Source of the DNA: Bordetella avium
GTDB taxonomy: Bacteria > Pseudomonadota > Gammaproteobacteria > Burkholderiales > Burkholderiaceae_B
Direction: 5' to 3'
DNA: 64,000 bases
NCBI RefSeq assembly: GCF_034424645.1
Contig: NZ_CP139969.1
Location: forward strand, 620,001-684,000
In this document: piece after piece, positions 1 through 8,899 of the stretch
Position numbering within the stretch: the first letter of the stretch is position 1
How the letters are laid out: each line of letters opens with the position of its first letter
Made by a program: the position numbers and the translations under genes
The notes under the pieces: model-generated
Database searches by the model: none
What the model was told of the DNA's origin: nothing
The model's input: only the letters and a program-made list of their open reading frames with translations

Positions 1-49
1 TTTGAATGCGGCCGAGCTGAATCGGCTGCGTAGCAACGCGATCCGCTGA
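1..49 (+). CDS. C-terminal end of an upstream gene (partial)
   Basis: An open frame runs in from the left edge (codons from base 2) and ends at TGA 47-49. It reads LNAAELNRLRSNAIR. Only about 15 codons are visible, so the product cannot be named. The residue mix (Ala, Leu, Asn, Arg) looks like a real helical C-terminus, but a chance open frame of this length is also possible. Confidence 0.3.
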   Translation, partial: LNAAELNRLRSNAIR

Positions 50-109
50 GGCCGGGCAAGAATCCTCTTAAGCCCTTGGGTATGATGCCGCATGGACAGA
101 GGAGCGGCG

Positions 110-793
110 GTGAATATGAAAGCGCAAGAGACGGGGCATAGCCGGGCGCAAGCCTGGGGTTGGCTGACCTTGCTTGTGTTGGCCTTGGGCCTGGGTTTGC
201 TATTGCTGGAACAGATTTTCGATAGCAGCTTGGGCCTGTCGCAGGAAGTCAAGTTTCTGGAGGTGATGACTGCCAGCGGTACCGTGGGCGCTGTGGTGGT
301 GGCGCTTTGGCTGTCCTTTGTGCAGGCGCGTAAAGAGCAGCGCAAGGAAGCTGCGGTGGCGGAGTTGTTTCAGCGCATGCTGGTGGGCAATATTCTGGCC
401 GCCTGGAGCGATCTCACCCTGTTGCACACGGCGGCCGTTCAGCGTGACCTTCCCGGGCTGGAGCAATATCTGCGCAGCGCACGCGCGGGGTTTTTCTTCG
501 ATGCTTTGCAGGCCCACGTCGATAAGGCCACCACCTTATCCCATACCGACCTCGTGGCGGTGGCGAACATCTATGGCGCTTTGCAGGTTATCGATCACGA
601 AGTGCGGGTGTGGCGCCGCATGACCGGGGTGGAGGCGGATCTGGATTCGCTGACGCGCATCGTGCAGACCATAGAGCAATTGTTCCAAACGTTTGATTCC
701 ATTCCCTGGATACGGCGCGCCTTGCCGCGCAAGGACGCTGATCTGGTTCGCAGACAGCCGAGTCCATCGCCGCAGGCAAGCGCGGATCAATAA
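110..793 (+). CDS. Hypothetical two-TM membrane protein
   Basis: Function is not recognised. After a short charged N-terminus there are two hydrophobic segments. The first is Leu-rich (WLTLLVLALGLGLLLLEQIF) and the second is in the part reading GTVGAVVVALWLSF. They are followed by a basic stop-transfer stretch (ARKEQRKEA) and a roughly 150-residue soluble helical domain that is probably cytoplasmic. Three starts are possible. ATG 92 lacks a ribosome binding site, GTG 110 has GAGGA six bases upstream, and ATG 116 has the same site twelve bases upstream. GTG 110 is chosen, with ATG 116 nearly as good. The gene stands alone, convergent with the lipoprotein gene to its right. The topology resembles small bacterial membrane proteins with a C-terminal domain of unknown function. 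Confidence 0.7.
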   Translation: MNMKAQETGHSRAQAWGWLTLLVLALGLGLLLLEQIFDSSLGLSQEVKFLEVMTASGTVGAVVVALWLSFVQARKEQRKEAAVAELFQRMLVGNILAAWSDLTLLHTAAVQRDLPGLEQYLRSARAGFFFDALQAHVDKATTLSHTDLVAVANIYGALQVIDHEVRVWRRMTGVEADLDSLTRIVQTIEQLFQTFDSIPWIRRALPRKDADLVRRQPSPSPQASADQ

Positions 794-910
794 GCCGATC
801 GCATCGCTCGCGCCGGGCGGCCTGCCTCGATCGATGGTTGCTGTCGCCGCCTTTGAGCGTGAACCCGATGCGGCTCAGACCGGGCAGGTCCTGTTTCCGG
901 GACGCCTGGG

Positions 911-2047
911 TCAGGGACGTTTTCCGGCCCGGCAGTTGTCGACAAATTCCCAGGCCAGGGCGTAGTTGATCATGGCGTCTTCACCGGCGGTTTTGCGAAA
1001 GGCGTCGGCCCAGGCCTCGGTGCAGGCATTGGACTCTTCCGGAAAAGAAAGGCGTTCATCGTCGAATTCGTCTACTTCCTTGGCCGCCGGCGTGCTGCTG
1101 ACCTTGCTCGACGCTGGATGGCGCGCCTCACGCAATTTCGCGGCCGCCTCGGGGTCTTTCTGGCATTGCGCGATATAGCTTGAGATGCGTGCCGAGTACT
1201 CGATTTTTTCATCGTCGAACTGGCGCATGGAACGCAGATCCCAGACGCACTCTTTGATGCGCCGCGAGTTGGCCTGTGCTTTGTCCACCTCGGCCTGATT
1301 GACGATGTTGCCCGCCACCACCTTTTCCGTGATGCGTGAGATCAGGGTCTTCGGGCTGGATGCGTCCTCCAAATAATAGAGGCGCGTGCGATCGCCCGTG
1401 AATAGCCCGTTTTTATACGAGCCATTGAGTAGTTCGTTGCCGTACACGTCGTTTTGCAGATACTTGCCCTCAGGCACACCCTTGCTGAAATTGGCGTCCA
1501 GCAGAAGCTGGCCCGTCGCGCCATCCCATTGCTTCAGCCGTCCTTCGGCGACGCCGGCTTTCACGCTTTGCTCCAGCGTCTGCTTCTGGGTTTGCGGGTC
1601 GTAACGCTTGAGTACGCCGTCGATCTTGCCCGCCTTGAAGGTGGTCTCGGCGAGCATGTTGTGGGTTTTGGGGTCGCGCATGACAAACTTGCCCGTCAGC
1701 GCGCCGTTGTCGAAATGGGCTTCGATTTCGTTTTCGGTCTGTTGTGGGCGCCGGCAGACCGCCTCGCCCTTGAGCACGCCGTCATGGACCTTGACGTCGC
1801 ACAATACGGACGAACCGAGCAACATGGCGACGATGGCTTCACCCCGGCCGATCAGTTGTTGATAGCCCGCCTGTCCTCCCAGCACCTTGGAATAAGGCAT
1901 GTTCGTGACCTTGCCGCTGAAGGGTTTGTTGGCGCTGCCCTCATAGACCTTGCCATTGCTGAACTGGGCATTGCGCCAGTCCAGCACATCGTCGCCGCAG
2001 CCGGCAAGCGTGAACAAGGCAAGCAGGGCAAGCGGCAAACGGGGCAT
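911..2047 (-). CDS. YwqK/MORN-like repeat lipoprotein
   Basis: The protein begins with a lipoprotein signal and lipobox LAGC (Cys17), so it is probably membrane-anchored after lipidation. Residues from about 30 to 230 hold repeated units of the type NGKVYEGSANKPFSGKV, FKAGKIDGVLKRYDPQT, VKAGVAEGRLKQWD and FSKGVPEGKYLQND. These are the G-x-x-E/D-G-x-hydrophobic repeats of the MORN/YwqK (antitoxin-like) family. The C-terminal third is charged and helical with two Cys residues near the end (NACTEAW, FVDNCRAG). YwqK-family proteins are named after a putative toxin-antitoxin component, but no toxin partner is visible here and I infer only a cell-envelope repeat protein. It is monocistronic, with a divergent neighbour on the right at 2212. 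Confidence 0.75.
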   Translation of the reverse strand: MPRLPLALLALFTLAGCGDDVLDWRNAQFSNGKVYEGSANKPFSGKVTNMPYSKVLGGQAGYQQLIGRGEAIVAMLLGSSVLCDVKVHDGVLKGEAVCRRPQQTENEIEAHFDNGALTGKFVMRDPKTHNMLAETTFKAGKIDGVLKRYDPQTQKQTLEQSVKAGVAEGRLKQWDGATGQLLLDANFSKGVPEGKYLQNDVYGNELLNGSYKNGLFTGDRTRLYYLEDASSPKTLISRITEKVVAGNIVNQAEVDKAQANSRRIKECVWDLRSMRQFDDEKIEYSARISSYIAQCQKDPEAAAKLREARHPASSKVSSTPAAKEVDEFDDERLSFPEESNACTEAWADAFRKTAGEDAMINYALAWEFVDNCRAGKRP

Positions 2048-2211
2048 GAGTCGTCTCCAGAAAAGAAAGGTGTTTCTGCTAGTGGCGGGCGCCGTGTATC
2101 CTTAAATCGTGCCGGGCGCCACGCTTGTTTTCAGTCTGTGGCCTGCCTTGAACCAAGCACAGGTGCGCCAGATCCCAACAGGATACTGCCTGTGCTCGCC
2201 GGAGTCTGCTT

Positions 2212-3252
2212 ATGCACCGCTCTTCTTCCCGGGGACGTTCCTGCGTTTTCCGCCGCCTGGCTGCCTGGGCTGTTCTAGGCATTGCCACAGTGTCGGCCAC
2301 GCTGGTTTTCGCCGCCGAATGCGAGACGCCACCGCCTGCTGAACGCAACATCCGGGTAATGGGGTATTACCGCGATGCGGCCTCATCCGTCATCGATCCG
2401 GCGCTCAAGGTCGAAAATAAAGCAGCGACACGGCCTTTCAGGCGTTTTGTGGAAGGGCTGGCCACGATGTCGGATGCGTACATCGGCCGGCATGACGAGG
2501 GCGCGGCGCGCTGCGCCTTGTCGTGGCTGGATGCCTGGGCAGAGGGCGGCGCCATGTTGGGTCAGATGATTCGCGTCAACAATGACCAATCTGAGTATGT
2601 GCGCCAGTGGACATTGGGCGCGGCCGGTATTGCCTATTTGAAAACGCGCCGGGCGGCCACGCCTGACCAGCGCAAAGTGATTCAGGCCTGGCTGAAGCAG
2701 CTCGCTCGCGCCACCCTGGTCTATTGGGAGAGCCCGAAACATAAACGCAACAACCATTATTACTGGACGGGCCTGGGGGTCTTAGCCGCTGCGCTGGCGA
2801 CCCATGACCAGGGTTTGCTGGATAGCGCCCGCAGCATCTATCAGCAGGGCATCGATGACATTCAAGCCGATGGCAGCTTACCGATGGAAATGGCCCGCAA
2901 GCGCCGGGCGCTGCACTATCACGATTACGCCATCGCACCCTTGGTGATGATGGCCGAGCTCGCACGCTTAGAGGGCCAGGACTGGTACGCCTACCGGCCG
3001 CAGGCCCTGGAGCGTCTAGCCGAGCGCGTGGCGACGGGCTATCAGGACCCGTTCTGGTTCAATCAGCAGGCTGGCGTGCGTCAGGAGCCGGTCCGGCCGT
3101 CGGGCTCCAGCGGCTGGGTGGAGTTTTACCGGCTGCGTTCGCCGCATCCTGAGCGCTTTGAAACCCTGCACGAACAGGGGCCGTTTCGCGATCCCTGGAT
3201 GGGGGGAGACCTGACCCTGATGGCGCGAGAGGGCATTACCGGCGCCCATTGA
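2212..3252 (+). CDS. PL5 family polysaccharide (alginate-type) lyase
   Basis: This is a 346-residue protein with an N-terminal signal segment (hydrophobic AVLGIATVSATLVFA, probable cleavage near AFAAEC) and an all-alpha catalytic domain. Motifs match the polysaccharide lyase 5 / AlgL family. KRNNHYYW (residues 178-185) corresponds to the NNHSYW motif with the catalytic Asn and His. KRRALHYHDYAIAPLVM carries the Arg232/Tyr239 pair with the same seven-residue spacing as the family's Arg and Tyr acid/base. It should cleave mannuronate-rich or related uronate polymers by beta-elimination in the periplasm. There is no alginate biosynthesis cluster nearby, so the substrate could be an exopolysaccharide or an environmental polymer. 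The start is chosen because it gives a normal signal peptide; a downstream start is possible. Confidence 0.85.
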   Translation: MHRSSSRGRSCVFRRLAAWAVLGIATVSATLVFAAECETPPPAERNIRVMGYYRDAASSVIDPALKVENKAATRPFRRFVEGLATMSDAYIGRHDEGAARCALSWLDAWAEGGAMLGQMIRVNNDQSEYVRQWTLGAAGIAYLKTRRAATPDQRKVIQAWLKQLARATLVYWESPKHKRNNHYYWTGLGVLAAALATHDQGLLDSARSIYQQGIDDIQADGSLPMEMARKRRALHYHDYAIAPLVMMAELARLEGQDWYAYRPQALERLAERVATGYQDPFWFNQQAGVRQEPVRPSGSSGWVEFYRLRSPHPERFETLHEQGPFRDPWMGGDLTLMAREGITGAH

Positions 3253-3308
3253 CTGCGCCTGCTACGATCGGCCCGTTCGGGGCTGCTCTGCCCCTGCCCG
3301 GATAAGCC

Positions 3309-4280
3309 ATGTCTTTCGACCCGTGCCGCGCCTTTCTCGAGGCCCGCCAGATTTCCATCTATTTTGCTGCGGTTTTGAGCGCTTTTCTGGCGGCCTGGGT
3401 GCTGCCGGGCATGCGGGGACTGTCAGCGGCGATCGATGCTTTGCTGGCCCTGATGCTCTTCGTCACCTTTGTGCAGGTGCCGATGGGCGATGTGGGCCGG
3501 GCTTTGAGCGATCTGCGTTTCGTGGGGACTTTGCTGCTGGCGAATTTCATTGTCCTGCCCGCGCTGCTGGCGCTCTTGTTGCCCTGGGTGCCGGGCGACC
3601 CCTTAATACGGATAGGGGTGCTGATGGTGCTGCTGACCCCCTGTATCGATTATGTCGTGACCTTCGCCCATCTGGGACGCGCCGATGCCCGTTCGCTGCT
3701 TGCGGCCACCCCCGTGCTGTTGCTGTGCCAGATGCTTTTGCTGCCGTTTTACCTAGGGTTGTTCCTGGGTGAGGAGGCTGCGCGATGGATAAGCTGGGAG
3801 CCGTTTGCGCATGCCTTTGTCTGGTTCATCGCCCTTCCGCTGGCCCTCGCCACGATTTGCCAGTTCTGGGCGGCGCGTGGGGCAGCAGGAAAAAGAGGGG
3901 TGCGGTGGCTGGGCCTCATGCCTGTGCCCGCGACAGCAGCCCTGCTCTGGGTGGTGGTGGCGTCGGTCACGCCTGAACTGGGCCAGGCCTGGCCTGCCGT
4001 GGGCGAAGTCGTGCCGGTCTATGCCGCTTTCGCCTTGCTAGCGCCTATTGCTGGCTGGTTGACCGGGTGGATGTTGTGTTTGCCGCCAGAGCAACGGCGG
4101 GCGGTGGCGTTCAGCAGCGCGACGCGTAACTCCCTGGTGGTGCTGCCGCTTGCCCTGGCGATTCCGGGTGCGCTGCCCGTCTTGCCTGCTGTCATCGTGA
4201 CGCAGACACTGATCGAGTTGCTGGCCGAGCTGGTCTATGTGCGCGCGGGCCGCAGGGGCTCGCCTGATGGGCGGGGCTGA
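3309..4280 (+). CDS. Acr3/bile-acid:sodium symporter family transporter
   Basis: This 323-residue integral membrane protein has about ten hydrophobic segments, as expected for the BASS/Acr3 fold. Typical signatures are seen: the proline-rich helix break LTPCIDYVVTFAHLGRAD in the first half, and SSATRNSLVVLPLALAIPG near the C-terminus, the region conserved between arsenite exporters and Na-dependent organic anion transporters. Databases usually call such proteins arsenic resistance proteins. However, no arsR, arsC or arsH lies nearby, so the substrate (arsenite versus an organic anion) is not established. It follows the PL5 gene by about 56 bases and may be co-transcribed with it. Confidence 0.75.
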   Translation: MSFDPCRAFLEARQISIYFAAVLSAFLAAWVLPGMRGLSAAIDALLALMLFVTFVQVPMGDVGRALSDLRFVGTLLLANFIVLPALLALLLPWVPGDPLIRIGVLMVLLTPCIDYVVTFAHLGRADARSLLAATPVLLLCQMLLLPFYLGLFLGEEAARWISWEPFAHAFVWFIALPLALATICQFWAARGAAGKRGVRWLGLMPVPATAALLWVVVASVTPELGQAWPAVGEVVPVYAAFALLAPIAGWLTGWMLCLPPEQRRAVAFSSATRNSLVVLPLALAIPGALPVLPAVIVTQTLIELLAELVYVRAGRRGSPDGRG

Positions 4281-4457
4281 AAAGCTTGCCATCCAAGGGC
4301 GTCACTGAAACAATCTGCCCTGTTTTCGCGGAGAAAGAGGGCATGAGCCCGCCCGGAGGCCGGCTGAAAACCTCGCCTCCTCATAAGAATTTGACGCTCT
4401 TTCCTTTATGGTCGCCCGTTTGATGGAAGGCTCCCTCAGGGTTTCAGGTGGCAGGTA

Positions 4458-6368
4458 ATGTATTCACAGATTGCAGTGTTTATCGGAGCCTCGCTGCTCT
4501 TTCTGACGGCGTGCCGTCTGGCCTTGATGGTGTGGCAGCGCGAACGGGTGGCCGAATCCCGGCATCCCTGGCAGATACTTCTGGGCGGCTTGCGCATTGA
4601 TGCCCACCTTATCGGTGTTGCCGTGGCCTTGCCCCTGGCCCTGGCGCCCTGGTTGGGCGATGCCCCGGCGGCCATCACCATCAATGGTATCTGGCTGCTG
4701 ATCGCGTGGTCGCTGATTTGCCTGCTGGAGTTTTCCACGCCGCAGTTCATTATCGAATACGACACCCGGCCCAATCAGTTATACGTCGTCTATCTGAAGT
4801 ATCCCAAAGAGGTGTTCTCGATGCTCTTCAAAGAGTATCGGCTGGCCTTGTTTCTGGGGGTGGCCGCCTTGCTTGGCATGGTGGCGGCGGGTCATGCCTT
4901 GCTGGGCACGGCCTGGCTCTTTCCTGAGCCGGTGTTTTCCTGGTGGTGGCGGCCTGTCCTGACGCTGGGCGGCATCGCCGCTTGCGTGCTGGCGATCCGG
5001 GGCACCTTGCAGCATCGCCCCATCAACCCTTCGACTGTGGCTTTTTGCGGCGACGGCATGATCAATGCGCTCGCGCTCAATTCGCTCTACAGCGTGATGT
5101 ACTCGGTGTACTCCCTCAAGAACGAGGCGTCGGCCAGCAGCGCCTACGGCGATATGGACGAAACCGAAGTCCAGACCCTGGTGCGTGCAAGCTCGCGCAT
5201 TCCTGGGCCCATTCCCGAGGGCGGCATTCCCACCTTGCACCGCCAGACCCCGGCCGCGAAACCGGCGAAAAAGCGGCATTTGGTGCTGATCGTGGAGGAA
5301 AGTCTGGGCGCGCAATTCGTCGGCCATCTGGGCGGCAGCGGCTGCACCCCGGAAATGGACAAACTGGCGCCCATCGCCTGGGCGTTTCAGCATGCTTATG
5401 CGACAGGCACGCGTTCGGTACGAGGGCTGGAGGCGCTGGTGGCGGGCTTTCCGCCTTCGCTATCGCAGGCCGCTTTGCGCCTGCCCGGCGCGCAATCGCG
5501 TTTTTTCACCCTGGCTCAATTGCTAGGCACCCAGGGCTACCGCAACGGCTTTGTCTATGGCGGCGAAGCCCACTTCGACAATATGAAGGCTTTTTTTCTG
5601 GGCAACGGTTTTACCGAGCTGTATGACCAGAAGACCTTTATCAATCCGGCCTTTGTCGGCACCTGGGGCGCCAGCGACGAAGACATGTTCAACCGCGTGC
5701 ATGCCATTCTCGACAGCGCGGGAGACGAGCCCTGCTTCATTCTGGCTTTCAGCGTCAGCAACCACTCTCCCTGGGAGTATCCGCAAGGGCGCATCACGCC
5801 AGTGGGCGATCCGGCTTCGGTGGGGAATACAGTGCGCTACGCGGATTGGGCCATCGGGCAGTTTTTCGACAGGGCGCGCAAATCCGATTACTGGGATGAC
5901 ACGGTTTTCCTCGTGACAGCCGATCACGATGTGCGGGTGGGCGGCAAGCAGCGCATTCCCCTGCGCCATTTCCATATCCCCGCCCTGATTTTGGGCGGGT
6001 CGGTGCAGCCCAGGCTGGATGATAGGGTGATCAGTCAGATCGATTTGCCGGTGACGCTGCTCTCGCTATTGGGCATTGAGGGCGAGCATCCCATGATCGG
6101 CTTTGACCTGACCGACCCTGAGGCAGGCGGCCGGGCCCTCATGCAGTACGGTGATGTTTATGGCCTGTTGCAGCAGCAAATCTTGACCATTCTGGAGCCG
6201 GGCAAGCCGGGTTCGCAGTACCGCTATGAAGGGGGCGATTCCTATACTCCCATCGAGCCGGCCGATCCTGCCGCCGTGCGCTGTGCGCTGGCCCATGCGC
6301 TGTGGCCGCAGCAGGTTTACCGTGACCAGGTTTACACCTTGCCCCATCTGCTCAAGAGCCGCCGCTGA
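4458..6368 (+). CDS. LTA synthase-like membrane sulfatase / phosphoglycerol transferase
   Basis: This is a 636-residue membrane enzyme. Residues 1-200 hold about five hydrophobic helices. The remaining part is an extracytoplasmic sulfatase-fold domain. Seen motifs are HLVLIVEESLGAQFVG (metal-binding Glu), YATGTRSVRGLEALVAG (nucleophile Thr, probably Thr318, followed by the usual R-x-x-E), SVSNHSPWEYP, and FLVTADHDVRVGGKQRIPLRHFHIPALIL (metal-binding Asp-His and His). This is the architecture of LtaS and OpgB-type phosphoglycerol transferases. In a Gram-negative cell a role in decorating periplasmic glucans or another surface polymer is more likely than making lipoteichoic acid. It starts at ATG 4458 with a GGCAGG sequence upstream and is convergent with the liv operon. 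Confidence 0.85.
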   Translation: MYSQIAVFIGASLLFLTACRLALMVWQRERVAESRHPWQILLGGLRIDAHLIGVAVALPLALAPWLGDAPAAITINGIWLLIAWSLICLLEFSTPQFIIEYDTRPNQLYVVYLKYPKEVFSMLFKEYRLALFLGVAALLGMVAAGHALLGTAWLFPEPVFSWWWRPVLTLGGIAACVLAIRGTLQHRPINPSTVAFCGDGMINALALNSLYSVMYSVYSLKNEASASSAYGDMDETEVQTLVRASSRIPGPIPEGGIPTLHRQTPAAKPAKKRHLVLIVEESLGAQFVGHLGGSGCTPEMDKLAPIAWAFQHAYATGTRSVRGLEALVAGFPPSLSQAALRLPGAQSRFFTLAQLLGTQGYRNGFVYGGEAHFDNMKAFFLGNGFTELYDQKTFINPAFVGTWGASDEDMFNRVHAILDSAGDEPCFILAFSVSNHSPWEYPQGRITPVGDPASVGNTVRYADWAIGQFFDRARKSDYWDDTVFLVTADHDVRVGGKQRIPLRHFHIPALILGGSVQPRLDDRVISQIDLPVTLLSLLGIEGEHPMIGFDLTDPEAGGRALMQYGDVYGLLQQQILTILEPGKPGSQYRYEGGDSYTPIEPADPAAVRCALAHALWPQQVYRDQVYTLPHLLKSRR

Positions 6369-6498
6369 TCTTTCATGCCCGGGTAGCGGCAGCGCCTCGC
6401 TGCGGGGTTCGCCGCAGCAGGCTCTTCCTGCTGGGTCGTCACGACCTTGGCGCCGAGACCACGCCACTGAGCAGGGGAGCGTCTGCCTTGCGCGAGCA

Positions 6499-6525
6499 CG
6501 GCAGGCGGTTGTGATCCGCCTGCCG
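6499..6525. terminator. Perfect hairpin between convergent genes
   Basis: A 10-bp perfect inverted repeat (CGGCAGGCGG / CCGCCTGCCG) with a 7-base loop lies between the sulfatase gene (plus) and livF (minus). It could stop transcription from either side, but neither side is followed by a T-run, so intrinsic termination is uncertain. Confidence 0.45.
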
Positions 6526-6541
6526 GCTCGTATGAGGGAGC

Positions 6542-7252
6542 TTAGGCTCCCAGATAGGCTTCCAGCACGCGCGGATGGCCCAGCAGTTCGCGGCCGCTGC
6601 CCTCCAGCGCCATCGCCCCGTTTTCCAGCACATAGCCTTTCTGAGCGATCTTGAGCGCCTGGCGCACGTTCTGTTCGACCAGGAAGAGGGTCAGGCCATC
6701 GGCGTTGATGGCGCGCAGCGAGCGGAAGATATCCTGCACGACGATGGGCGCCAGCCCCATCGAGGGCTCATCCAGGAACAGCAGGCGCGGCTTGGCCATC
6801 AGGGCGCGGCCGATGGCAAGCATCTGCTGTTCGCCGCCCGAGAGGTTGCCGGCCATGCCGTGGATGCGCTCTTTCAAGCGGGGAAACAGCGTGAACACAT
6901 ATTCCAGATCGGCGTCGAGGTTCTTCAGACCACGGCGGTAGGCGCCTAGCTCCAGGTTTTCCAGCACCGTCATGGTGGTGAGGATGGCCCGGCCTTCCGG
7001 CACCTGCACGATCCCGCGCGACACCAGTTGGTGCGGCGCCAGATTTGTGATGTCTTCGCCTTCGAAGATGATGCGTCCGGCCGCTTTGGGCAGCAGGCCC
7101 GAGAGGGCCAGCAGCGTGGTGGATTTGCCCGCGCCGTTGGCGCCAACCAGCGCGGTGATTTCACCGGCGCGCAGATCGAGATCGATCCCGCGCACCGCTT
7201 CGATGTGGCCGTAGTTCACTTCGAGGCCACGGACTTCCAGCATGGCGCTCAT
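6542..7252 (-). CDS. livF: Branched-chain amino acid ABC transporter ATPase LivF
   Basis: This 236-residue ABC ATPase energises branched-chain amino acid import. Walker A GANGAGKS lies at residues 37-44, the signature LSGGEQQ at 137-143, and Walker B LLFLDEP at 157-163. The sequence VEQNVRQAL after the H-loop is typical of LivF rather than LivG. ATG 7252 is chosen because it overlaps the livG stop in an ATGA junction (translational coupling), although the open frame extends further upstream. It is the last gene of livKHMGF. Confidence 0.93.
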   Translation of the reverse strand: MSAMLEVRGLEVNYGHIEAVRGIDLDLRAGEITALVGANGAGKSTTLLALSGLLPKAAGRIIFEGEDITNLAPHQLVSRGIVQVPEGRAILTTMTVLENLELGAYRRGLKNLDADLEYVFTLFPRLKERIHGMAGNLSGGEQQMLAIGRALMAKPRLLFLDEPSMGLAPIVVQDIFRSLRAINADGLTLFLVEQNVRQALKIAQKGYVLENGAMALEGSGRELLGHPRVLEAYLGA

Positions 7253-8037
7253 TGCACGGCCTCCGCCTGTTCGGTGTCTTCGTCGTCTTCGCGGCCCAGA
7301 TAGGCTTCGATGACCTGTTCGTTGTTGCGGATTTCTTCCGGCCCGCCGCAGGCGATGATCTTGCCGAAGTTCAACACCGCGATGCGTTCGCACAAGCCCA
7401 TCACGAAACGCATATCGTGCTCGATCATGAGGATGGTGTAGCCGCGCTCGCGGATGGCGAGAATCTCGCGCATCAGCTCGGCGCGCTCTCCCGTGTTCAT
7501 GCCGGCCACCGGCTCGTCCAGCAGCAACAGCTTGGGCTCGGTGGCCAGCGCGCGCGCCAGCTCGAGACGGCGCTGTTCGCCATAGGAGAGGTTGTCGGCC
7601 AGATCGTTGGCCTTGTGGTCCAGGCGCATCCAGCTCAGCAGCTCGTGCGCGCGCTCGCGAGCGCGGCGCTCGTGTTCGCGAAAGCCGGGCAGGCTGAACA
7701 GCAGGCCGGGCAGGCCGTAGTGCATATGGCGATAGGCCCCCACCACCACGTTTTCCAGCAGCGTCATCTCCTTGAACAGGCGGATGTTCTGGAAAGTGCG
7801 GGCGACACCCATGCGGGTGATCATGTGCGGTGGGCGCTTCAACAGGCTTTGGCCGTTGAAGGTGATGCTGCCGCCGCTGGGCGGCAAGAGGCCCGTGATC
7901 AGGTTGAACACGGTGGTCTTGCCGGCGCCGTTGGGGCCGATCAGGCCGAAGATACTGCCTTCGGGAACGGAAAGATTGACGTCATGTAGCACATGCAGGC
8001 CGCCAAAACTCTTGGAAACGGAGGTCAGCTCAAGCAT
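7249..8037 (-). CDS. livG: Branched-chain amino acid ABC transporter ATPase LivG
   Basis: This 262-residue ABC ATPase has Walker A GPNGAGKT (34-41), the LivG-type signature LSYGEQRRLE, Walker B LLLLDEP and the LivG hallmark VAGMNTGERAEL. The C-terminus is the usual YLGRE followed by a short acidic tail. It pairs with LivF to form the ATPase dimer under the LivH/LivM channel. It overlaps livM by 8 bases and livF by 4 bases, which supports a single operon. Confidence 0.94.
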   Translation of the reverse strand: MLELTSVSKSFGGLHVLHDVNLSVPEGSIFGLIGPNGAGKTTVFNLITGLLPPSGGSITFNGQSLLKRPPHMITRMGVARTFQNIRLFKEMTLLENVVVGAYRHMHYGLPGLLFSLPGFREHERRARERAHELLSWMRLDHKANDLADNLSYGEQRRLELARALATEPKLLLLDEPVAGMNTGERAELMREILAIRERGYTILMIEHDMRFVMGLCERIAVLNFGKIIACGGPEEIRNNEQVIEAYLGREDDEDTEQAEAVQ

Positions 8038-8896
8038 GGCGCTTGCCTCCTTGACGCAGCCAGCGCTTGAAGCGCGCCGGGTCCCAGATGCCTTGCGGCA
8101 GGAACAACACGATCAACACCAGGATCACTCCATTGATGACCAGGCGGAAATCCGCAAAACCGCGCAGCAGCTCGGGCAGAACCGTGATGATGGTGCTGCC
8201 CAGTACCGGGCCAACCAGGCTGCCGATGCCGCCGAGAATGGCCATGGTCAGGATTTCAACGCCGCGATCGAAACCATATTCGTTGGGGCCGATGAAGAAG
8301 GTCAGGTGGGCGTTCAACGCACCGGCCAGACCGGCGATCATCGCGCCAGCCACGAAAGCCAGCATCTTGTTGGCCCGCACGTCAATGCCCATCAGGCCGG
8401 CGGCGGTTTCGTCGCCACGAATGGCGTCAAAAGCGCGGCCGATCTTGGAGCGGCGGACACGCCACAGGATAAACAGCACGATGACCAGTGCCAGCACCAC
8501 ATGCCACCATTGCGTGACCTGAGGAATGCCGTTCAGGCCCAGCGCGCCGCCGGTGATCGTGTCGGTGTTCAGGATGACCACGCGCACCACCTCACCAAAA
8601 CCCAGCGTTGCCATGGCCAGATACACGCCTGACAGCCGTAGTGTTGGCAGGCCGATGAGGGCCGCCACGACGGCGGGAGCCGCCATGCCGGCGGCCAGCG
8701 CAACCGGGAAGGACACGTCGTAATTCATGGTGAGCAGGGCGGCCGCGTAGGCGCCAATGCCCATGAAGGCGGCGTTGGCCATGGCCAGCATGCCGCAGGC
8801 CAGGGTCAGCCAGATGGAAAGCGCCAGCAAGGCATTGGTGCCCAGCGTGAGCACCAGGTTGCCGTAGATAGCCCAGAAATTCTCGAATCCGCTCAT
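8030..8896 (-). CDS. livM: Branched-chain amino acid ABC transporter permease LivM
   Basis: This is a roughly 288-residue permease with about eight to ten hydrophobic segments. The family stretch IGRAFDAIRGDETAAGLMGIDVRANKMLAFV is present, which contains the cytoplasmic coupling loop (EAA-like) that docks on the ATPases, and GGIGSLVGPVLGS follows near the end. ATG 8896 follows the livH stop by three bases. A GTG one codon upstream is the alternative. It forms the inner membrane channel with LivH. Confidence 0.93.
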   Translation of the reverse strand: MSGFENFWAIYGNLVLTLGTNALLALSIWLTLACGMLAMANAAFMGIGAYAAALLTMNYDVSFPVALAAGMAAPAVVAALIGLPTLRLSGVYLAMATLGFGEVVRVVILNTDTITGGALGLNGIPQVTQWWHVVLALVIVLFILWRVRRSKIGRAFDAIRGDETAAGLMGIDVRANKMLAFVAGAMIAGLAGALNAHLTFFIGPNEYGFDRGVEILTMAILGGIGSLVGPVLGSTIITVLPELLRGFADFRLVINGVILVLIVLFLPQGIWDPARFKRWLRQGGKRHA

Positions 8897-8899
8897 CAC

